Counted from the first letter of the stretch, positions 9,249-18,187 are shown. The stretch: 64,000 nt of DNA from Pontibacter mangrovi (GCF_006385705.1 NZ_VFRQ01000018.1:1-64000); one strand, 5' to 3'. The notes: a model not told the origin generated them from the sequence alone. Made by a program: numbers and translations.

Positions 9249-9271
9249 TTATTTAGACTTAGTTTAAATAA
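9249..9271. promoter_or_regulatory. Fur-box-like operator, proximal
   Basis: This is a 23-bp near-perfect palindrome with outer arms TTATTTAGAC and GTTTAAATAA around a 3-bp centre; only one position per arm fails to match. It covers the expected transcription start of the iron operon, so a bound repressor would block initiation. A matching box lies at 9312-9332. Confidence 0.7.
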
Positions 9272-9276
9272 TGGTG

Positions 9277-9307
9277 CAAAGCTAAGCAGCTTCTATATTA
9301 GACCCAA
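9277..9307 (-). promoter_or_regulatory. Promoter of the iron-acquisition operon
   Basis: On the minus strand TAGCTTTG (9284-9277) matches the Bacteroidota -7 element TAnnTTTG. A TTG (9307-9305) stands 20 bp upstream as the -33 element. The predicted start falls near 9270, inside the proximal Fur-like box. Confidence 0.65.
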
Positions 9308-9311
9308 GAGT

Positions 9312-9332
9312 TATTTAGAATTATTTTAAATA
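9312..9332. promoter_or_regulatory. Fur-box-like operator, distal
   Basis: A 21-bp palindrome has half sites TATTTAGA and TTTAAATA around five central bases, the same architecture and half sites as the box at 9249-9271. It lies just upstream of the -33 element; box centres are about 62 bp apart, near six helical turns. Confidence 0.65.
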
Positions 9333-9502
9333 GATGCCAGGGTAGATCTAAAGCTGCAGTTGCGGGCGCAGAAGGAGATAGGCAACTTTAACAATTTTGT
9401 ATTTGTATAGATAGAGAGGACCTCAGTATATTTAAGGTAAATTTTTGTACTACTTTGCCGTGCTTGTACTGTGGCATTTTATCTACTTTATACTTTAAAC
9501 AT

Positions 9503-11164
9503 ATGGACGAAATGGAGCATGGAGAGGAAAACAGGAGAGTCCGGAACACACCGTTTCAGATTAAGTTACCGCTTTTTATAAGCCTGGCGCTGGTGGCGGG
9601 CGTGCTGCTGGGGGCCACCACTTTTTCGCCTTCCATCAACAACCCGCAGGGCACGGCCAAGAGCTACCTTAAGTTCCGCGACATCCTGAGCTACATAGAC
9701 CGCGATTACGTGGACCCGGTAAACGTGGAGGAGCTGACCGACTACGCCATCGACAAGATGCTGGAGAAGCTGGACCCGCACACCGCCTACATCCCGGCGG
9801 AGGAGCTGGCGATGGCCCGCTCTTACCTGGAGGGCGACTTTGAGGGAATCGGGGTGGAGTTCAACATCTTTAAAGACACGATTTATGTGATTACGCCGCT
9901 GAGCGGAGGCCCCTCTGAGGCGGCAGGCATACAGGCCGGTGATAAGATCATCAAGGTAAACGGCGAGAACGTGGCCGGTACCGGCATCGACAACGAAGGG
10001 GTGTTTAAGCGCCTGCGCGGCCCCAAAGGCACCGAGGTGGAGCTCACAATACTGCGCAACACGGTTAAAAAGCCGCTGCAGTTTACCATTGAGCGCAGCA
10101 AAATCCCGACGCACTCGGTAGACGTGAGCTATATGGTGGACAGCAAAACGGGCTACATTAAAGTAAGCCGATTTGCCTCCAACACCTACGAAGAATTTAT
10201 GGCGGCCCTCACAGGGTTGAAAGACAAGGGCATGAAGCAGTTGCTGCTGGACCTGCGCGGCAACCCCGGCGGGTACATGGACCATGCCATCCGGATGGCC
10301 GATGAGTTCATCAACGATGAAAAGCTGATTGTATACACTGACGGCAAAGGCGAGCGCTACGACTCCAAGACCTTTGCAGAGAAAAGAGGCGTGTTTGAAA
10401 AAGGCTCGCTGGTAGTGCTCCTGGACGAAGGCAGCGCCTCCGCCTCCGAGATCGTGGCCGGCGCCCTGCAGGATAACGACCGCGCCCTGATTGTAGGACG
10501 CCGCTCGTTTGGCAAGGGCCTGGTGCAGATGCCGATCCCGCTCAACGACGGCTCCGAGCTGCGCCTGACCATCTCGCGCTACTACACGCCAAGCGGCCGC
10601 TCCATACAAAAGCCTTACGGAGGAGACGCAGAGGAATACGAGATGGACATCCTGCACCGCTACGAAAACGGGGAGTACTTCCACCCGGACAGCAGCCTGT
10701 TTGCCGATTCGCTAAAGTATAAGACCTTGAGCGGGCGCGACGTGTACGGCGGCGGCGGCATTATGCCGGATGTGTTCGTGCCGCGCGATACTACCGAGCT
10801 GTCGGAGTACCTGAGCCAGCTGTATAACAAGAACATGATTCGGGAGTATAGCCTGGCGTATTACCAGAAGCACAAGCGGGAGCTGGAGAAAATGCCTTTC
10901 GAGAAGTTTAACAAGAACTTTGAGGTAACAGACAAGATGCTGCAGGAGGTAGTGCAGATGGCCCAGACAGCCGGTGTGGAGTACAATGAGGCGCAGTTTA
11001 AGCGCTCCCGGAACCTGCTGCGCAACAACCTGAAGGCCTTTATCGCCCGCAGCGTCTACGGCAACGACGGTTTCTTCCCGGTGCTGCACCAGGCCGACGA
11101 TGAGTTTCAGGAAGCCTTGCGGCATTTTAGCCAGGCACAGAGTTTGGCCGCCGGCAGTATGTAA
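9503..11164 (+). CDS. S41 family carboxy-terminal processing peptidase
   Basis: This 553-residue CtpA/Prc-type serine protease is anchored by one N-terminal membrane helix (residues 22-40) and acts on periplasmic or envelope proteins. A PDZ domain occupies about 108-200 (FEGIGVEF to SGGPSEAAGIQAGDKI). The protease domain carries the Ser/Lys dyad: Ser313 in GSASASEIVAGALQD and Lys338 in RRSFGKGLVQ, 25 residues apart as in Prc. The frame is open from 9455, but the upstream stretch is Cys-rich and unlike the family, so ATG at 9503 is preferred. It stands alone and diverges from the iron operon. Confidence 0.95.
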   Translation: MDEMEHGEENRRVRNTPFQIKLPLFISLALVAGVLLGATTFSPSINNPQGTAKSYLKFRDILSYIDRDYVDPVNVEELTDYAIDKMLEKLDPHTAYIPAEELAMARSYLEGDFEGIGVEFNIFKDTIYVITPLSGGPSEAAGIQAGDKIIKVNGENVAGTGIDNEGVFKRLRGPKGTEVELTILRNTVKKPLQFTIERSKIPTHSVDVSYMVDSKTGYIKVSRFASNTYEEFMAALTGLKDKGMKQLLLDLRGNPGGYMDHAIRMADEFINDEKLIVYTDGKGERYDSKTFAEKRGVFEKGSLVVLLDEGSASASEIVAGALQDNDRALIVGRRSFGKGLVQMPIPLNDGSELRLTISRYYTPSGRSIQKPYGGDAEEYEMDILHRYENGEYFHPDSSLFADSLKYKTLSGRDVYGGGGIMPDVFVPRDTTELSEYLSQLYNKNMIREYSLAYYQKHKRELEKMPFEKFNKNFEVTDKMLQEVVQMAQTAGVEYNEAQFKRSRNLLRNNLKAFIARSVYGNDGFFPVLHQADDEFQEALRHFSQAQSLAAGSM

Positions 11165-11447
11165 GCGTTAGCGTAGCACGTATTAAGGAGCACGACCTCT
11201 GGACAAAGGACTTGGCGAATAAGGTGAAGAGATAAGTGATAGTGGTTGCCCTCCTTAGTCCCTCCTTCCTGAGTGTCCCCCTTTGAGGCTTGGAATCCCG
11301 AACTTGTTCCGGGAGGGGTGGGAGGTGACCACTTTATCCGAAAAAACCTTCGTTAAGTAGTCATTTGTCACAAAGACAAAAAAGAAGGTCCTGATACCTG
11401 ATACGTGCTACGAGTAGAACCAAACGATACCTTAAAACTAATCATAC
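11165..11447. other. Intergenic region with C-rich repeat remnant
   Basis: No gene is seen. The stretch 11250-11335 has degraded C-rich repeat sequence (CCTCCTTCC, GGAGGGGTGGGAGG) and a short hairpin, CCCGAAC-TT-GTTCCGGG near 11307, resembling the variable hairpins found elsewhere in the window. Confidence 0.5.
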
Positions 11448-12653
11448 ATGGCTTTTTACTATAAACTCGGGGAGATCCCGCACAAGCGCCACACACAGTT
11501 CCGGCAGCCTGACGGCAGCCTCTACGCCGAGCAGCTGGTGGGCACGCTGGGCTTCAGCGGCGTCTCATCGCTGCTCTACCACATCAACCCGCCTACCCAG
11601 ATCAGCCGCATCGGAGAGCCGAAGCCGTTTGCGCCCAAAAGGGCAGAAGGTGTAAAGCTGGCGCCGCAGCACCTGCGCACCGTGGAGGTAAACGCCACCG
11701 GCCCCGACTACCTCAGCGCCCGCAAAACCATGCTCTTCAACAACGACGTGGCCATCAGCCTCTGCAACCCATCGGAGCCCGAGATGGACTACTACTACAA
11801 GAACGGCCAGGCCGATGAGGTGGTGTTCGTGCACGACGGCACCGGCGATTTGCTCACCCAGATGGGCCGCATCCCATTTGGCCCCGGCGATTACCTGGTG
11901 ATCCCGCGCACGGTCATCCACAAGTTCCGTTTTGATAAGAGCGAGAGCCAGGTGAGGCTGCTGGTGATCGAATCATTCAGCCCTGTGGAGACGCCGCGCC
12001 GCTACCGCAACCACTTCGGCCAGCTGCTGGAGCACTCCCCGTTCTGCGAGCGCGATATGCGTCCGCCGGTGGAACTCATCACCGAAACCGAGAAAGGTGA
12101 GTACCTGGTGCAGGTGAAAAAGGAGGGAGAGCTGCACCAGTTCTACTACAAGTCCAGCCCGTTCGACGCCGTGGGTTGGGATGGCTACTTCTATCCATAC
12201 GCTTTCAACATCAGGGATTTTGAGCCGATAACAGGCCGCATCCACCAGCCGCCTCCCGTGCACCAGACTTTCGAGGCGCACAACTTCGTGATCTGCTCCT
12301 TTGTGCCGCGCCTGTTCGACTACCACCCGCTGTCCATCCCGGCGCCCTACAACCACTCCAACGTGGACTCCGACGAGGTGCTATACTATGTGGAGGGCAA
12401 CTTTATGAGCCGCAAAGGTGTGGACCGCGGCTCGTTCACCATCCATCCCGGAGGTATACCGCACGGGCCGCACCCGGGCACCGTGGAGGCAAGCATTGGC
12501 AAGAAGGAAACAGAGGAGTATGCCGTGATGATCGACACGTTTAAGCCGCTGCACCTGACGGTGGACGCCCTGCCATACCTGGACGAAAACTACCCGATGA
12601 GCTGGAACGAAGACAGCGACGGCAAAGTGCGCAAAGGCGATATGTTTGACTAA
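11448..12653 (+). CDS. hmgA: Homogentisate 1,2-dioxygenase
   Basis: The 401-residue cytoplasmic Fe(II) enzyme opens the ring of homogentisate to maleylacetoacetate in tyrosine and phenylalanine breakdown. The N-terminus (YYKLGEIPHKRHTQF) and the cupin core match the family. Metal-binding residues are expected in PYNHSNVDSDEVLYYVEG and GGIPHGPHPG. Length is slightly below the animal enzymes (about 445) but usual for bacterial forms. The other pathway genes (fumarylacetoacetase, hppD) are not adjacent, so it appears as a single-gene unit. Confidence 0.93.
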   Translation: MAFYYKLGEIPHKRHTQFRQPDGSLYAEQLVGTLGFSGVSSLLYHINPPTQISRIGEPKPFAPKRAEGVKLAPQHLRTVEVNATGPDYLSARKTMLFNNDVAISLCNPSEPEMDYYYKNGQADEVVFVHDGTGDLLTQMGRIPFGPGDYLVIPRTVIHKFRFDKSESQVRLLVIESFSPVETPRRYRNHFGQLLEHSPFCERDMRPPVELITETEKGEYLVQVKKEGELHQFYYKSSPFDAVGWDGYFYPYAFNIRDFEPITGRIHQPPPVHQTFEAHNFVICSFVPRLFDYHPLSIPAPYNHSNVDSDEVLYYVEGNFMSRKGVDRGSFTIHPGGIPHGPHPGTVEASIGKKETEEYAVMIDTFKPLHLTVDALPYLDENYPMSWNEDSDGKVRKGDMFD

Positions 12654-12748
12654 ACTGCCTAATGTTTCGTAACTTGCGGCCGGAATAGTATGCGCGTATG
12701 CTGCTGTTTTTCCGGCCGTACGTTTTTCACCCTTATACTTTAAAGTTG

Positions 12749-13276
12749 ATGAGAAGAATGATGTTGATGGCGGTGCTGCTGCTGGCGGTGGTGGCTTCAG
12801 CCTGCGAGAAGATAGAGGATCTGCTGACCTTTTATGTAAACGAGGAGGAGACCTTTACCATTGACTCGGGCTTTCCGCTGGGGGCTTTGGTGCCCGCTAC
12901 GCCCTTTACCGTTACCACAAACTCCGAGGAAACGTTTAAGAACAACAAGACCCGCGCCGCGCTGGTAAAGAACGTAAGCCTGAACCGGCTGGAGCTGACA
13001 ATAACCGACCCGAAAGAAGAGAATTTTGATTTCCTGAAGCGGATCGAGCTGTACATCTCCAGCGAGAACGAACCGGAACTGAAAATCGCTTACCTGGACG
13101 AAGTGCCCGAAGGCGCTACCACCCTGAAGCTGAAGTCGACGAACGCGAAGCTGGACGAGTACATCAAAAGCAATAATTATACTATCCGCACCATGGCCGA
13201 GATCGCGAAGCCGGTTGCGGAAGACATCACCATTAAAGCCGACATGCGGTTTAAAGTAACTGCAGATCCCTTATAA
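12749..13276 (+). CDS. Putative lipoprotein, unknown function
   Basis: The 175-residue protein begins with a short signal peptide MRRMMLMAVLLLAVVASAC, whose Cys19 is a lipobox cysteine. The mature part is rich in beta-strand-like, charged sequence (VTTNSEETFKNNKTRAALV, LELTITDPKEENFDFLKRIELYI) with no recognised domain. The frame is open from 12698, but only the ATG at 12749 gives a proper signal peptide. The gene ends one base before the GroES-like gene, so the two are probably co-transcribed. Confidence 0.7.
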   Translation: MRRMMLMAVLLLAVVASACEKIEDLLTFYVNEEETFTIDSGFPLGALVPATPFTVTTNSEETFKNNKTRAALVKNVSLNRLELTITDPKEENFDFLKRIELYISSENEPELKIAYLDEVPEGATTLKLKSTNAKLDEYIKSNNYTIRTMAEIAKPVAEDITIKADMRFKVTADPL

Positions 13277-13277
13277 G

Positions 13278-13670
13278 ATGGATACATTACAAATGAGAAT
13301 TTCAGAAGATAACAAGTTAGAGAAGATCATCATTGTGGGCGACCGCGTGCTGATAAAGCCTAAGACCTCCCGCGACCAGACCAAAAGCGGTTTATACTTG
13401 CCGCCGGGCGTGCAGGAAAAGGAGAAAGTGCAGGAAGGCTACATCATGCGCGTAGGCCCCGGCTACCCCATCCCCGCCGACTTTGGCTACGATGAGGAGG
13501 CCTGGGGGCAGGAGGAAGAGGAGGTGCGTTACATCCCGCTGCAGGCAAAGGAGGGCGACCTGGCCATCTACCTGCAACGCGACGCCATCGAGATCAACTA
13601 CCTCGGCGAGAAATACTTTATCGTGCCGCAGTCGGCTGTGCTGATGCTGGTGCGCGAAGAGGACCTGTAG
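13278..13670 (+). CDS. GroES-like (Cpn10 fold) protein
   Basis: This 130-residue protein has the Cpn10 pattern: VGDRVLIKPKTSRDQTKSGLYLPP at the start, a mobile-loop region (VQEKEKVQEGYIMRVGPGYP), and IEINYLGEKYFIVPQSAVLMLV at the end. It is longer than canonical GroES (about 95) because of an acidic insert (DYDEEAWGQEEEEV-type, residues 75-90). It is not beside groEL, which points to a divergent paralog rather than the housekeeping co-chaperonin. A strong terminator follows. Confidence 0.85.
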   Translation: MDTLQMRISEDNKLEKIIIVGDRVLIKPKTSRDQTKSGLYLPPGVQEKEKVQEGYIMRVGPGYPIPADFGYDEEAWGQEEEEVRYIPLQAKEGDLAIYLQRDAIEINYLGEKYFIVPQSAVLMLVREEDL

Positions 13671-13691
13671 CGCCCAGGAAGCACCCATAAA

Positions 13692-13732
13692 AAGAAGAGC
13701 CATACTTACCTTAGTATGGCTCTTCTTTTTTT
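13692..13732 (+). terminator. Intrinsic terminator
   Basis: A 14-bp stem (13692-13705 with 13714-13727; arms AAGAAGAGCCATAC and GTATGGCTCTTCTT) and an 8-nt loop are followed by a T-run. It ends the lipoprotein/GroES-like unit. Confidence 0.92.
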
Positions 13733-13799
13733 CTAATTATATAGTGATTTACCTATATTTGTGACCTTATAGTCCAACTGGATGTCGTGACATTTAAAT

Positions 13800-13807
13800 T
13801 ATTTTTG
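13800..13807 (+). promoter_or_regulatory. Bacteroidota -7 promoter element
   Basis: TATTTTTG matches TAnnTTTG and lies 74 bp upstream of the DUF5916 gene. A second match (TATATTTG, 13754-13761) lies further upstream. No convincing -33 TTG is seen at the usual distance. Confidence 0.45.
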
Positions 13808-13881
13808 CGCCTAAGCAACCTTTGCCGCTGCAGCTTCATCTTCTTAGATATCGCCTACCAATACCATGTTACTATAAAACT

Positions 13882-16392
13882 ATGAAGCTAAAACTACTGC
13901 TGGCTCTTTTCTTCTGTATGCCTTGCCTTAGCAGCCTGTATGCCCAATCGGAGAAGCAGGAGCAGAAGAAGTATAACTACCCCCAGAAAACGCTGCAGGC
14001 GCTGCGGGTGCAGGAGGCCCCAAAAATAGACGGGGAGCTGGATGAGGCCATCTGGCAGCAAGCCGACGTAGCCACGCAGTTTATCAAGAACAGGCCCAAC
14101 CCCGGGCCCCTGGAGAAGCACCCGACGGAGGTGCGTATACTTTATGATGATGCCGCTATTTATGTAGGCGCCATTATGCACGATGTGTCGCAGGACTCGA
14201 TTTACCAGGAGCTGGGCCGCCGCGACGACCTGGGCAACACCGACTTCTTCGGCATTTTTCTGGATACCTACCTGGATGAGATAAACGGCTTCGGCTTTGT
14301 GGTGACGCCCGCTGGCGTGCAGCTGGATGCCCGCTACTCGTCCAACGGCGAGGACTGGAGCTGGAACGCGGTATGGGAGAGCAGCACCAAATTAAACGAA
14401 ACCAGTTGGGTGGCCGAAATGAAGATCCCGTACTCGGCCATCCGGTTTAGCAGCAAGCAGGAGCAGGTATGGGGGCTGAACTTTATGCGTAACCGGCAGT
14501 CTACGCGCGAAGGCTTTTTCTGGAACTACGTAGACCCGGCCAAGGACGGCTTTGCCAACCAGTGGGGGCGGCTGGAGGGCCTGCGAAACATTGAGGCTCC
14601 GCTGCGCCTGTCGTTCACGCCTTACATCTCGGCTTACCTGGAGCGCTACCCAACGCAGCTGCAAAACCCAGACAAAACATCACACGCGCACAACTTTAAC
14701 TTTGGCGGCGGGATGGACGTGAAGTATGGCATCAACGACGCCTTTACCCTGGACATGACCCTGATCCCGGACTTTAGCCAGGTGCAGTCGGATAACCGGG
14801 TGCTGAACCTGTCGCCTTTTGAGCAGCAGTTTGATGAGAACCGCCCGTTTTTTCTGGAAGGCACGGAGCTGTTCAACAAAGGCGATTTCTTCTACTCCCG
14901 CCGCATTGGGGGGGGGCCCGTTAATGCCGGGGCCATTTACGATGCCGCGTACGAGGGATACACCGTGACCGAGAGCCCCAGCGAGACCAAGATGATCAAC
15001 GGAACCAAGGTGTCGGGGCGCACAGAGTCGGGCCTAGGCATCGGTATCTTTAACGCGGTGGTGGGGGAGCAGTACGCGGAGCTGGAGGATAAAGAAGGCA
15101 ACCGGATAAAGCTGAAAACGCAGCCGCTCACCAACTACAACATCGCCGTGTTCGACCAATCCCTGAAAAACAACTCTTACGTAACGCTGGTAAATACCAA
15201 CGTAATGCGCCAGGGCTCCACCTACGATGCCAACCTGACGGGGCTCCTCTTCCGGCTGGCCAACAAGGGGAACAAGTATGCGATTGACGGCAAGGCGGCC
15301 TTGAGCCAGCAGTTTCATCCCGGCGATACGGACCGCGGCTACATGTACCGCGTGGGGGCCGGCAAGGTGAGCGGCAACTTTCAGTTCAGCGCCTCGCATA
15401 CGCTGTACTCCGACAAGTATAACCCCAACGACCTGGGCATTCTGTTTACCAACAACTCCTCGGAGCAGGAGGTCAGCTTCTCTTATAATATTTACGATCC
15501 GTTCTGGAAGATGCTGAACCTGTATACGACGGTGGGGGCAGTGCATGAGCGGCGCTTCCGGCCTAACAAGTTTCAGAACCTGGTGGTGTATGGCAACGTG
15601 AACGGCACGTTTAAGAACTTCCTGAGCGCGGGCATCAATGTAAACCTGGAGCCGGTGGTAACCTATGATTTCTTTGAGCCGCGCCTGAATGGCAGGGTAT
15701 ACGCCTTCCCGGTAAACTATACCTTGGGCGGTTGGGTATCTACGGACTACCGCAAGCGCTTTGCCACAGACGTAAGCCTGACCTACCGCAGCTTTGACGA
15801 GCACAACCGCCACAGCCTGAGTTATGGCGTGTACCCGCGCTTCAGGGTTAACAACCAGCTGAGCTTTAACTATGGCTTTGAGGCAAATAACCGCTACGAC
15901 GACATGGGGTTTGTAAAGGTGCTGCGGTATAAAAACGAGCAGGGCGTTGAGTGGAAAGAGCCGGACGTGGTTTTCGGGCTGCGCGAGGTGCGCTCGGTGT
16001 ACAACAGCCTGTCGGGGAGCTATACGTTTAACAACCGGATGTCGCTGCGGCTGCGCGTGTGGCACAACTGGAGCAAGGTTAACCATACCAAGTTTTTCCG
16101 GCTGCAGCACAACGGGGGGCTGGAGGCCTACCAGTATGAGCCTGAGCAGTCGCCGGATGTGAATTACAACTCCTTTAACCTGGACATGGTGTACTCGTGG
16201 TGGTTTGCGCCGGGCAGCGAGATCAGCGTTGTCTGGAAAAATGCCTTTGAGGAGCAGCTAAACGAGGTAAGCCCGTTTTACTTCGATAACTTCTCGCACA
16301 CGCTACGTTCGCCGCAAAGCAGCACGTTCTCGGTAAAGGTGCTCTACTACCTCGACTACCTGACACTGCAGCGCAAGCTAAAGAAGGGATGA
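13882..16392 (+). CDS. DUF5916 domain protein with CBM9-like N-terminus
   Basis: The 836-residue exported protein has a signal peptide ending around residue 22 (SSLYAQ). Next comes a carbohydrate-binding family 9-like beta-sandwich, residues 35-210 (APKIDGELDEAIWQQA opening; the RNRQSTREGFFW segment follows). The remainder is the DUF5916 region, which looks like an outer-membrane barrel: FEQQFDENRPFFLEGTELF and many alternating strands to the C-terminus YYLDYLTLQRKL. The family is common in Bacteroidota but its function is unknown. The open frame reaches 13822; ATG at 13882 is chosen because it gives the signal peptide. Confidence 0.88.
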   Translation: MKLKLLLALFFCMPCLSSLYAQSEKQEQKKYNYPQKTLQALRVQEAPKIDGELDEAIWQQADVATQFIKNRPNPGPLEKHPTEVRILYDDAAIYVGAIMHDVSQDSIYQELGRRDDLGNTDFFGIFLDTYLDEINGFGFVVTPAGVQLDARYSSNGEDWSWNAVWESSTKLNETSWVAEMKIPYSAIRFSSKQEQVWGLNFMRNRQSTREGFFWNYVDPAKDGFANQWGRLEGLRNIEAPLRLSFTPYISAYLERYPTQLQNPDKTSHAHNFNFGGGMDVKYGINDAFTLDMTLIPDFSQVQSDNRVLNLSPFEQQFDENRPFFLEGTELFNKGDFFYSRRIGGGPVNAGAIYDAAYEGYTVTESPSETKMINGTKVSGRTESGLGIGIFNAVVGEQYAELEDKEGNRIKLKTQPLTNYNIAVFDQSLKNNSYVTLVNTNVMRQGSTYDANLTGLLFRLANKGNKYAIDGKAALSQQFHPGDTDRGYMYRVGAGKVSGNFQFSASHTLYSDKYNPNDLGILFTNNSSEQEVSFSYNIYDPFWKMLNLYTTVGAVHERRFRPNKFQNLVVYGNVNGTFKNFLSAGINVNLEPVVTYDFFEPRLNGRVYAFPVNYTLGGWVSTDYRKRFATDVSLTYRSFDEHNRHSLSYGVYPRFRVNNQLSFNYGFEANNRYDDMGFVKVLRYKNEQGVEWKEPDVVFGLREVRSVYNSLSGSYTFNNRMSLRLRVWHNWSKVNHTKFFRLQHNGGLEAYQYEPEQSPDVNYNSFNLDMVYSWWFAPGSEISVVWKNAFEEQLNEVSPFYFDNFSHTLRSPQSSTFSVKVLYYLDYLTLQRKLKKG

Positions 16393-16422
16393 AAATAGGT
16401 GCCGCCGAGGCAGGCGCAAAGT

Positions 16423-17019
16423 TTATGCTGGCTTCTCCCGCTTATCCGAAAAAGGCGTGGGCGCTGAGGTCAGCCATTGCGGCTCGCCTTTAAAGCCATT
16501 CAGCTCGTTGTGCTGGTCAAAAGGGACTTTAATGCCGTGATAGTACTCCTGCAGTTGGTAGTCTTTGCGGAGCGGATGGCCCTCCCAGTCGGCGGCGCAG
16601 AGGATGCGGCGCATGTCGGGGTGATCTTTAAAATAGATGCCGAGCATATCAAACACCTCGCGCTCGTGCCAGTCGGCGGTGCGCCAGATGTGGCTGACGG
16701 TAGGCACCTGCGGGATAGCTTGCTCCGCCGTACTGTTGCGCGGCAGCTGCACTTTCAGCGTCAGGTGATGATCGTAAGGGATAGAGTATAAAGTATAAGT
16801 CACCTCCATAGTGCCAGCTTCGGGGCCGTTGTCCATACCTGTCAGGCAGGAGAGGAAGTCGAAGTAAGTTTGCGCGTTATCATGCAGCTCCAGGCATACT
16901 TCGGGCAGGCGCTCGGTTTGCAGCACCAGGTAGGGCTGCAGCGCATCAGCCTTGGCCTCCAGTATAACCTCTGCGCCAAACTTATCAAGTATAAAATCCT
17001 GTAGCTCTCCGAAATTCAT
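16423..17019 (-). CDS. nuoC: NADH-quinone oxidoreductase subunit C
   Basis: This is the 198-residue peripheral-arm (30 kDa) subunit of respiratory complex I, on the cytoplasmic side of the inner membrane. The hallmark WHEREVFDMLGIYFKDHPDMRRILCAADWEGHPLRKDY region is intact (quoted in part). It is a stand-alone NuoC, not a NuoCD fusion. The order on the minus strand is nuoA, nuoB, nuoC; the cluster stops here, converging on the DUF5916 gene, and nuoD is found only at 32.4 kb. Confidence 0.95.
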   Translation of the reverse strand: MNFGELQDFILDKFGAEVILEAKADALQPYLVLQTERLPEVCLELHDNAQTYFDFLSCLTGMDNGPEAGTMEVTYTLYSIPYDHHLTLKVQLPRNSTAEQAIPQVPTVSHIWRTADWHEREVFDMLGIYFKDHPDMRRILCAADWEGHPLRKDYQLQEYYHGIKVPFDQHNELNGFKGEPQWLTSAPTPFSDKREKPA

Positions 17020-17025
17020 AATTCT

Positions 17026-17056
17026 GATTGAGTGAATTAGCGATTGAGTGAATTAG
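17026..17056. repeat. 15-bp tandem direct repeat at the nuoB/nuoC junction
   Basis: GATTGAGTGAATTAG occurs at 17026-17040 and again at 17042-17056, separated by one base. The second copy overlaps the nuoB stop codon; the pair fills the nuoB-nuoC spacer. Confidence 0.9.
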
Positions 17057-17604
17057 GAAACTGCTCCCTTATCGGCATCTGCCACGGGCTGTTCCTGCTG
17101 CGCGCGCTTCGCCATGATCTGCTGCACGGCTCGGGGCTCCCGTATGGTTTCTTTCCGGATGATCTCCTGTAGCTTCAAAAAGCCGCCGATCAGCGCCTCC
17201 GGCCTTGGCGGGCAGCCCGGCACGTATACATCCACGGGTATAATTCTGTCCACGCCTTTTACCACATGGTAGCCATGCTCCCAGTAGGGGCCCCCGCAGT
17301 TAGAGCAGCTGCCCATGGATATTACGTAGCGCGGCTCCGGCATCTGCTCGTACAGGCGGCGCACGCGGTCGGCCATCTTAAACGTAACCGTGCCGGCCAC
17401 AATCATCACATCCGACTGTCGCGGAGAGGCTCTGGGTATGATGCCGAAGCGGTCCAGGTCGTAGCCGGAGGCGTAGGCGCCCATCATCTCGATGGCGCAG
17501 CATGCCAGGCCGAAGCCCATCGGGAACAGCGAGGTCAGTCGCGCCCAGTTAAGCAGGTCGTCCAGCTTGGTGATTACAATGCCGCCTTCTCCGGTCTTAT
17601 CCAC
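17053..17604 (-). CDS. nuoB: NADH-quinone oxidoreductase subunit B
   Basis: The 183-residue subunit carries Fe-S cluster N2, the last cluster before quinone in complex I. All four ligands are present: Cys35-Cys36 in GLACCAIEMM, Cys100 in SMGSCSNCGG and Cys131 in VPGCPPRP. Length is normal, with a short variable C-terminal tail. It sits between nuoA and nuoC; spacers are 37 and 33 bp. Confidence 0.97.
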   Translation of the reverse strand: MDKTGEGGIVITKLDDLLNWARLTSLFPMGFGLACCAIEMMGAYASGYDLDRFGIIPRASPRQSDVMIVAGTVTFKMADRVRRLYEQMPEPRYVISMGSCSNCGGPYWEHGYHVVKGVDRIIPVDVYVPGCPPRPEALIGGFLKLQEIIRKETIREPRAVQQIMAKRAQQEQPVADADKGAVS

Positions 17605-17641
17605 GTTTTAGAATTAGGAATGATGAATGACTAATCAAGAA

Positions 17642-18160
17642 TTATACTTCGTTTGCCCTTTGCCCTGTGTCTTTTGCCGCAGTGCCATACTTTCGCTCGT
17701 TCACGCGTTGGTATACGTCCATCGGTATGTTAGAGCGGCTCTGCGGCAGCACCGGCTTCGGTTTTATCCAGTCTAAATGCCCTTTGGCCCAGGCATACGC
17801 CAGCCCCAGCACCAGCACCCCAATAAAGATGAACATCTCTGCCAGCGAAAACCATCCCCACACGCCGTCTGTGGCCTCTATTAATTCGCGGCGGCCAAAC
17901 ACCGTGGCCCACGGGAACAGGAAGGCCAGCTCCACATCAAAAATAATAAAAATGAGCGCCACCACGTAAAAGCGCGGGTTAAACTGCACCCAGGCGTTCC
18001 CAATCGGCTCCTCACCCGACTCATAAGTAGTTAGCTTCTCCGGGTTAGGGCGGCTGGGGCGGATAATCCTGGCTGTAAGTAAGCCGATCACCACAAAAAT
18101 AGCCCCGCCTACCAAAAAAAGCAGGATGGTTCCGAAGTCTGAGATATAGTTTTCTGCCAT
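17642..18160 (-). CDS. nuoA: NADH-quinone oxidoreductase subunit A
   Basis: This complex I membrane subunit has three helices: about residues 10-30 (FGTILLFLVGGAIFVVIGLL), 66-86 (FYVVALIFIIFDVELAFLF) and 98-120. The conserved YESGEEP and FIIFDVE motifs are present. At 172 residues it is longer than the usual 120-150, owing to a hydrophilic C-terminal tail after AWAKGHLDWIKPKP. It is the first gene of the nuoABC unit. Confidence 0.95.
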   Translation of the reverse strand: MAENYISDFGTILLFLVGGAIFVVIGLLTARIIRPSRPNPEKLTTYESGEEPIGNAWVQFNPRFYVVALIFIIFDVELAFLFPWATVFGRRELIEATDGVWGWFSLAEMFIFIGVLVLGLAYAWAKGHLDWIKPKPVLPQSRSNIPMDVYQRVNERKYGTAAKDTGQRANEV

Positions 18161-18179
18161 TGTGCTGCAGCTGTTTAGG

Positions 18180-18187
18180 CAAATTTA
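18180..18187 (-). promoter_or_regulatory. -7 promoter element of nuoABC
   Basis: On the minus strand TAAATTTG matches TAnnTTTG and lies 20 bp upstream of nuoA. No clear TTG is found at the standard -33 spacing, so this is a partial call. Confidence 0.45.

Noticed and set aside
9566..10684. Long antisense open frame opposite the S41 peptidase gene
   Set aside because: It is the mirror of a GC-rich coding sequence, and the plus-strand protein has intact catalytic motifs; the same applies to long frames opposite the TonB receptor, E1 and lipA genes.
12698..12748. Upstream start of the lipoprotein gene
   Set aside because: The extra residues would bury the signal peptide; the start at 12749 gives a proper lipoprotein signal.
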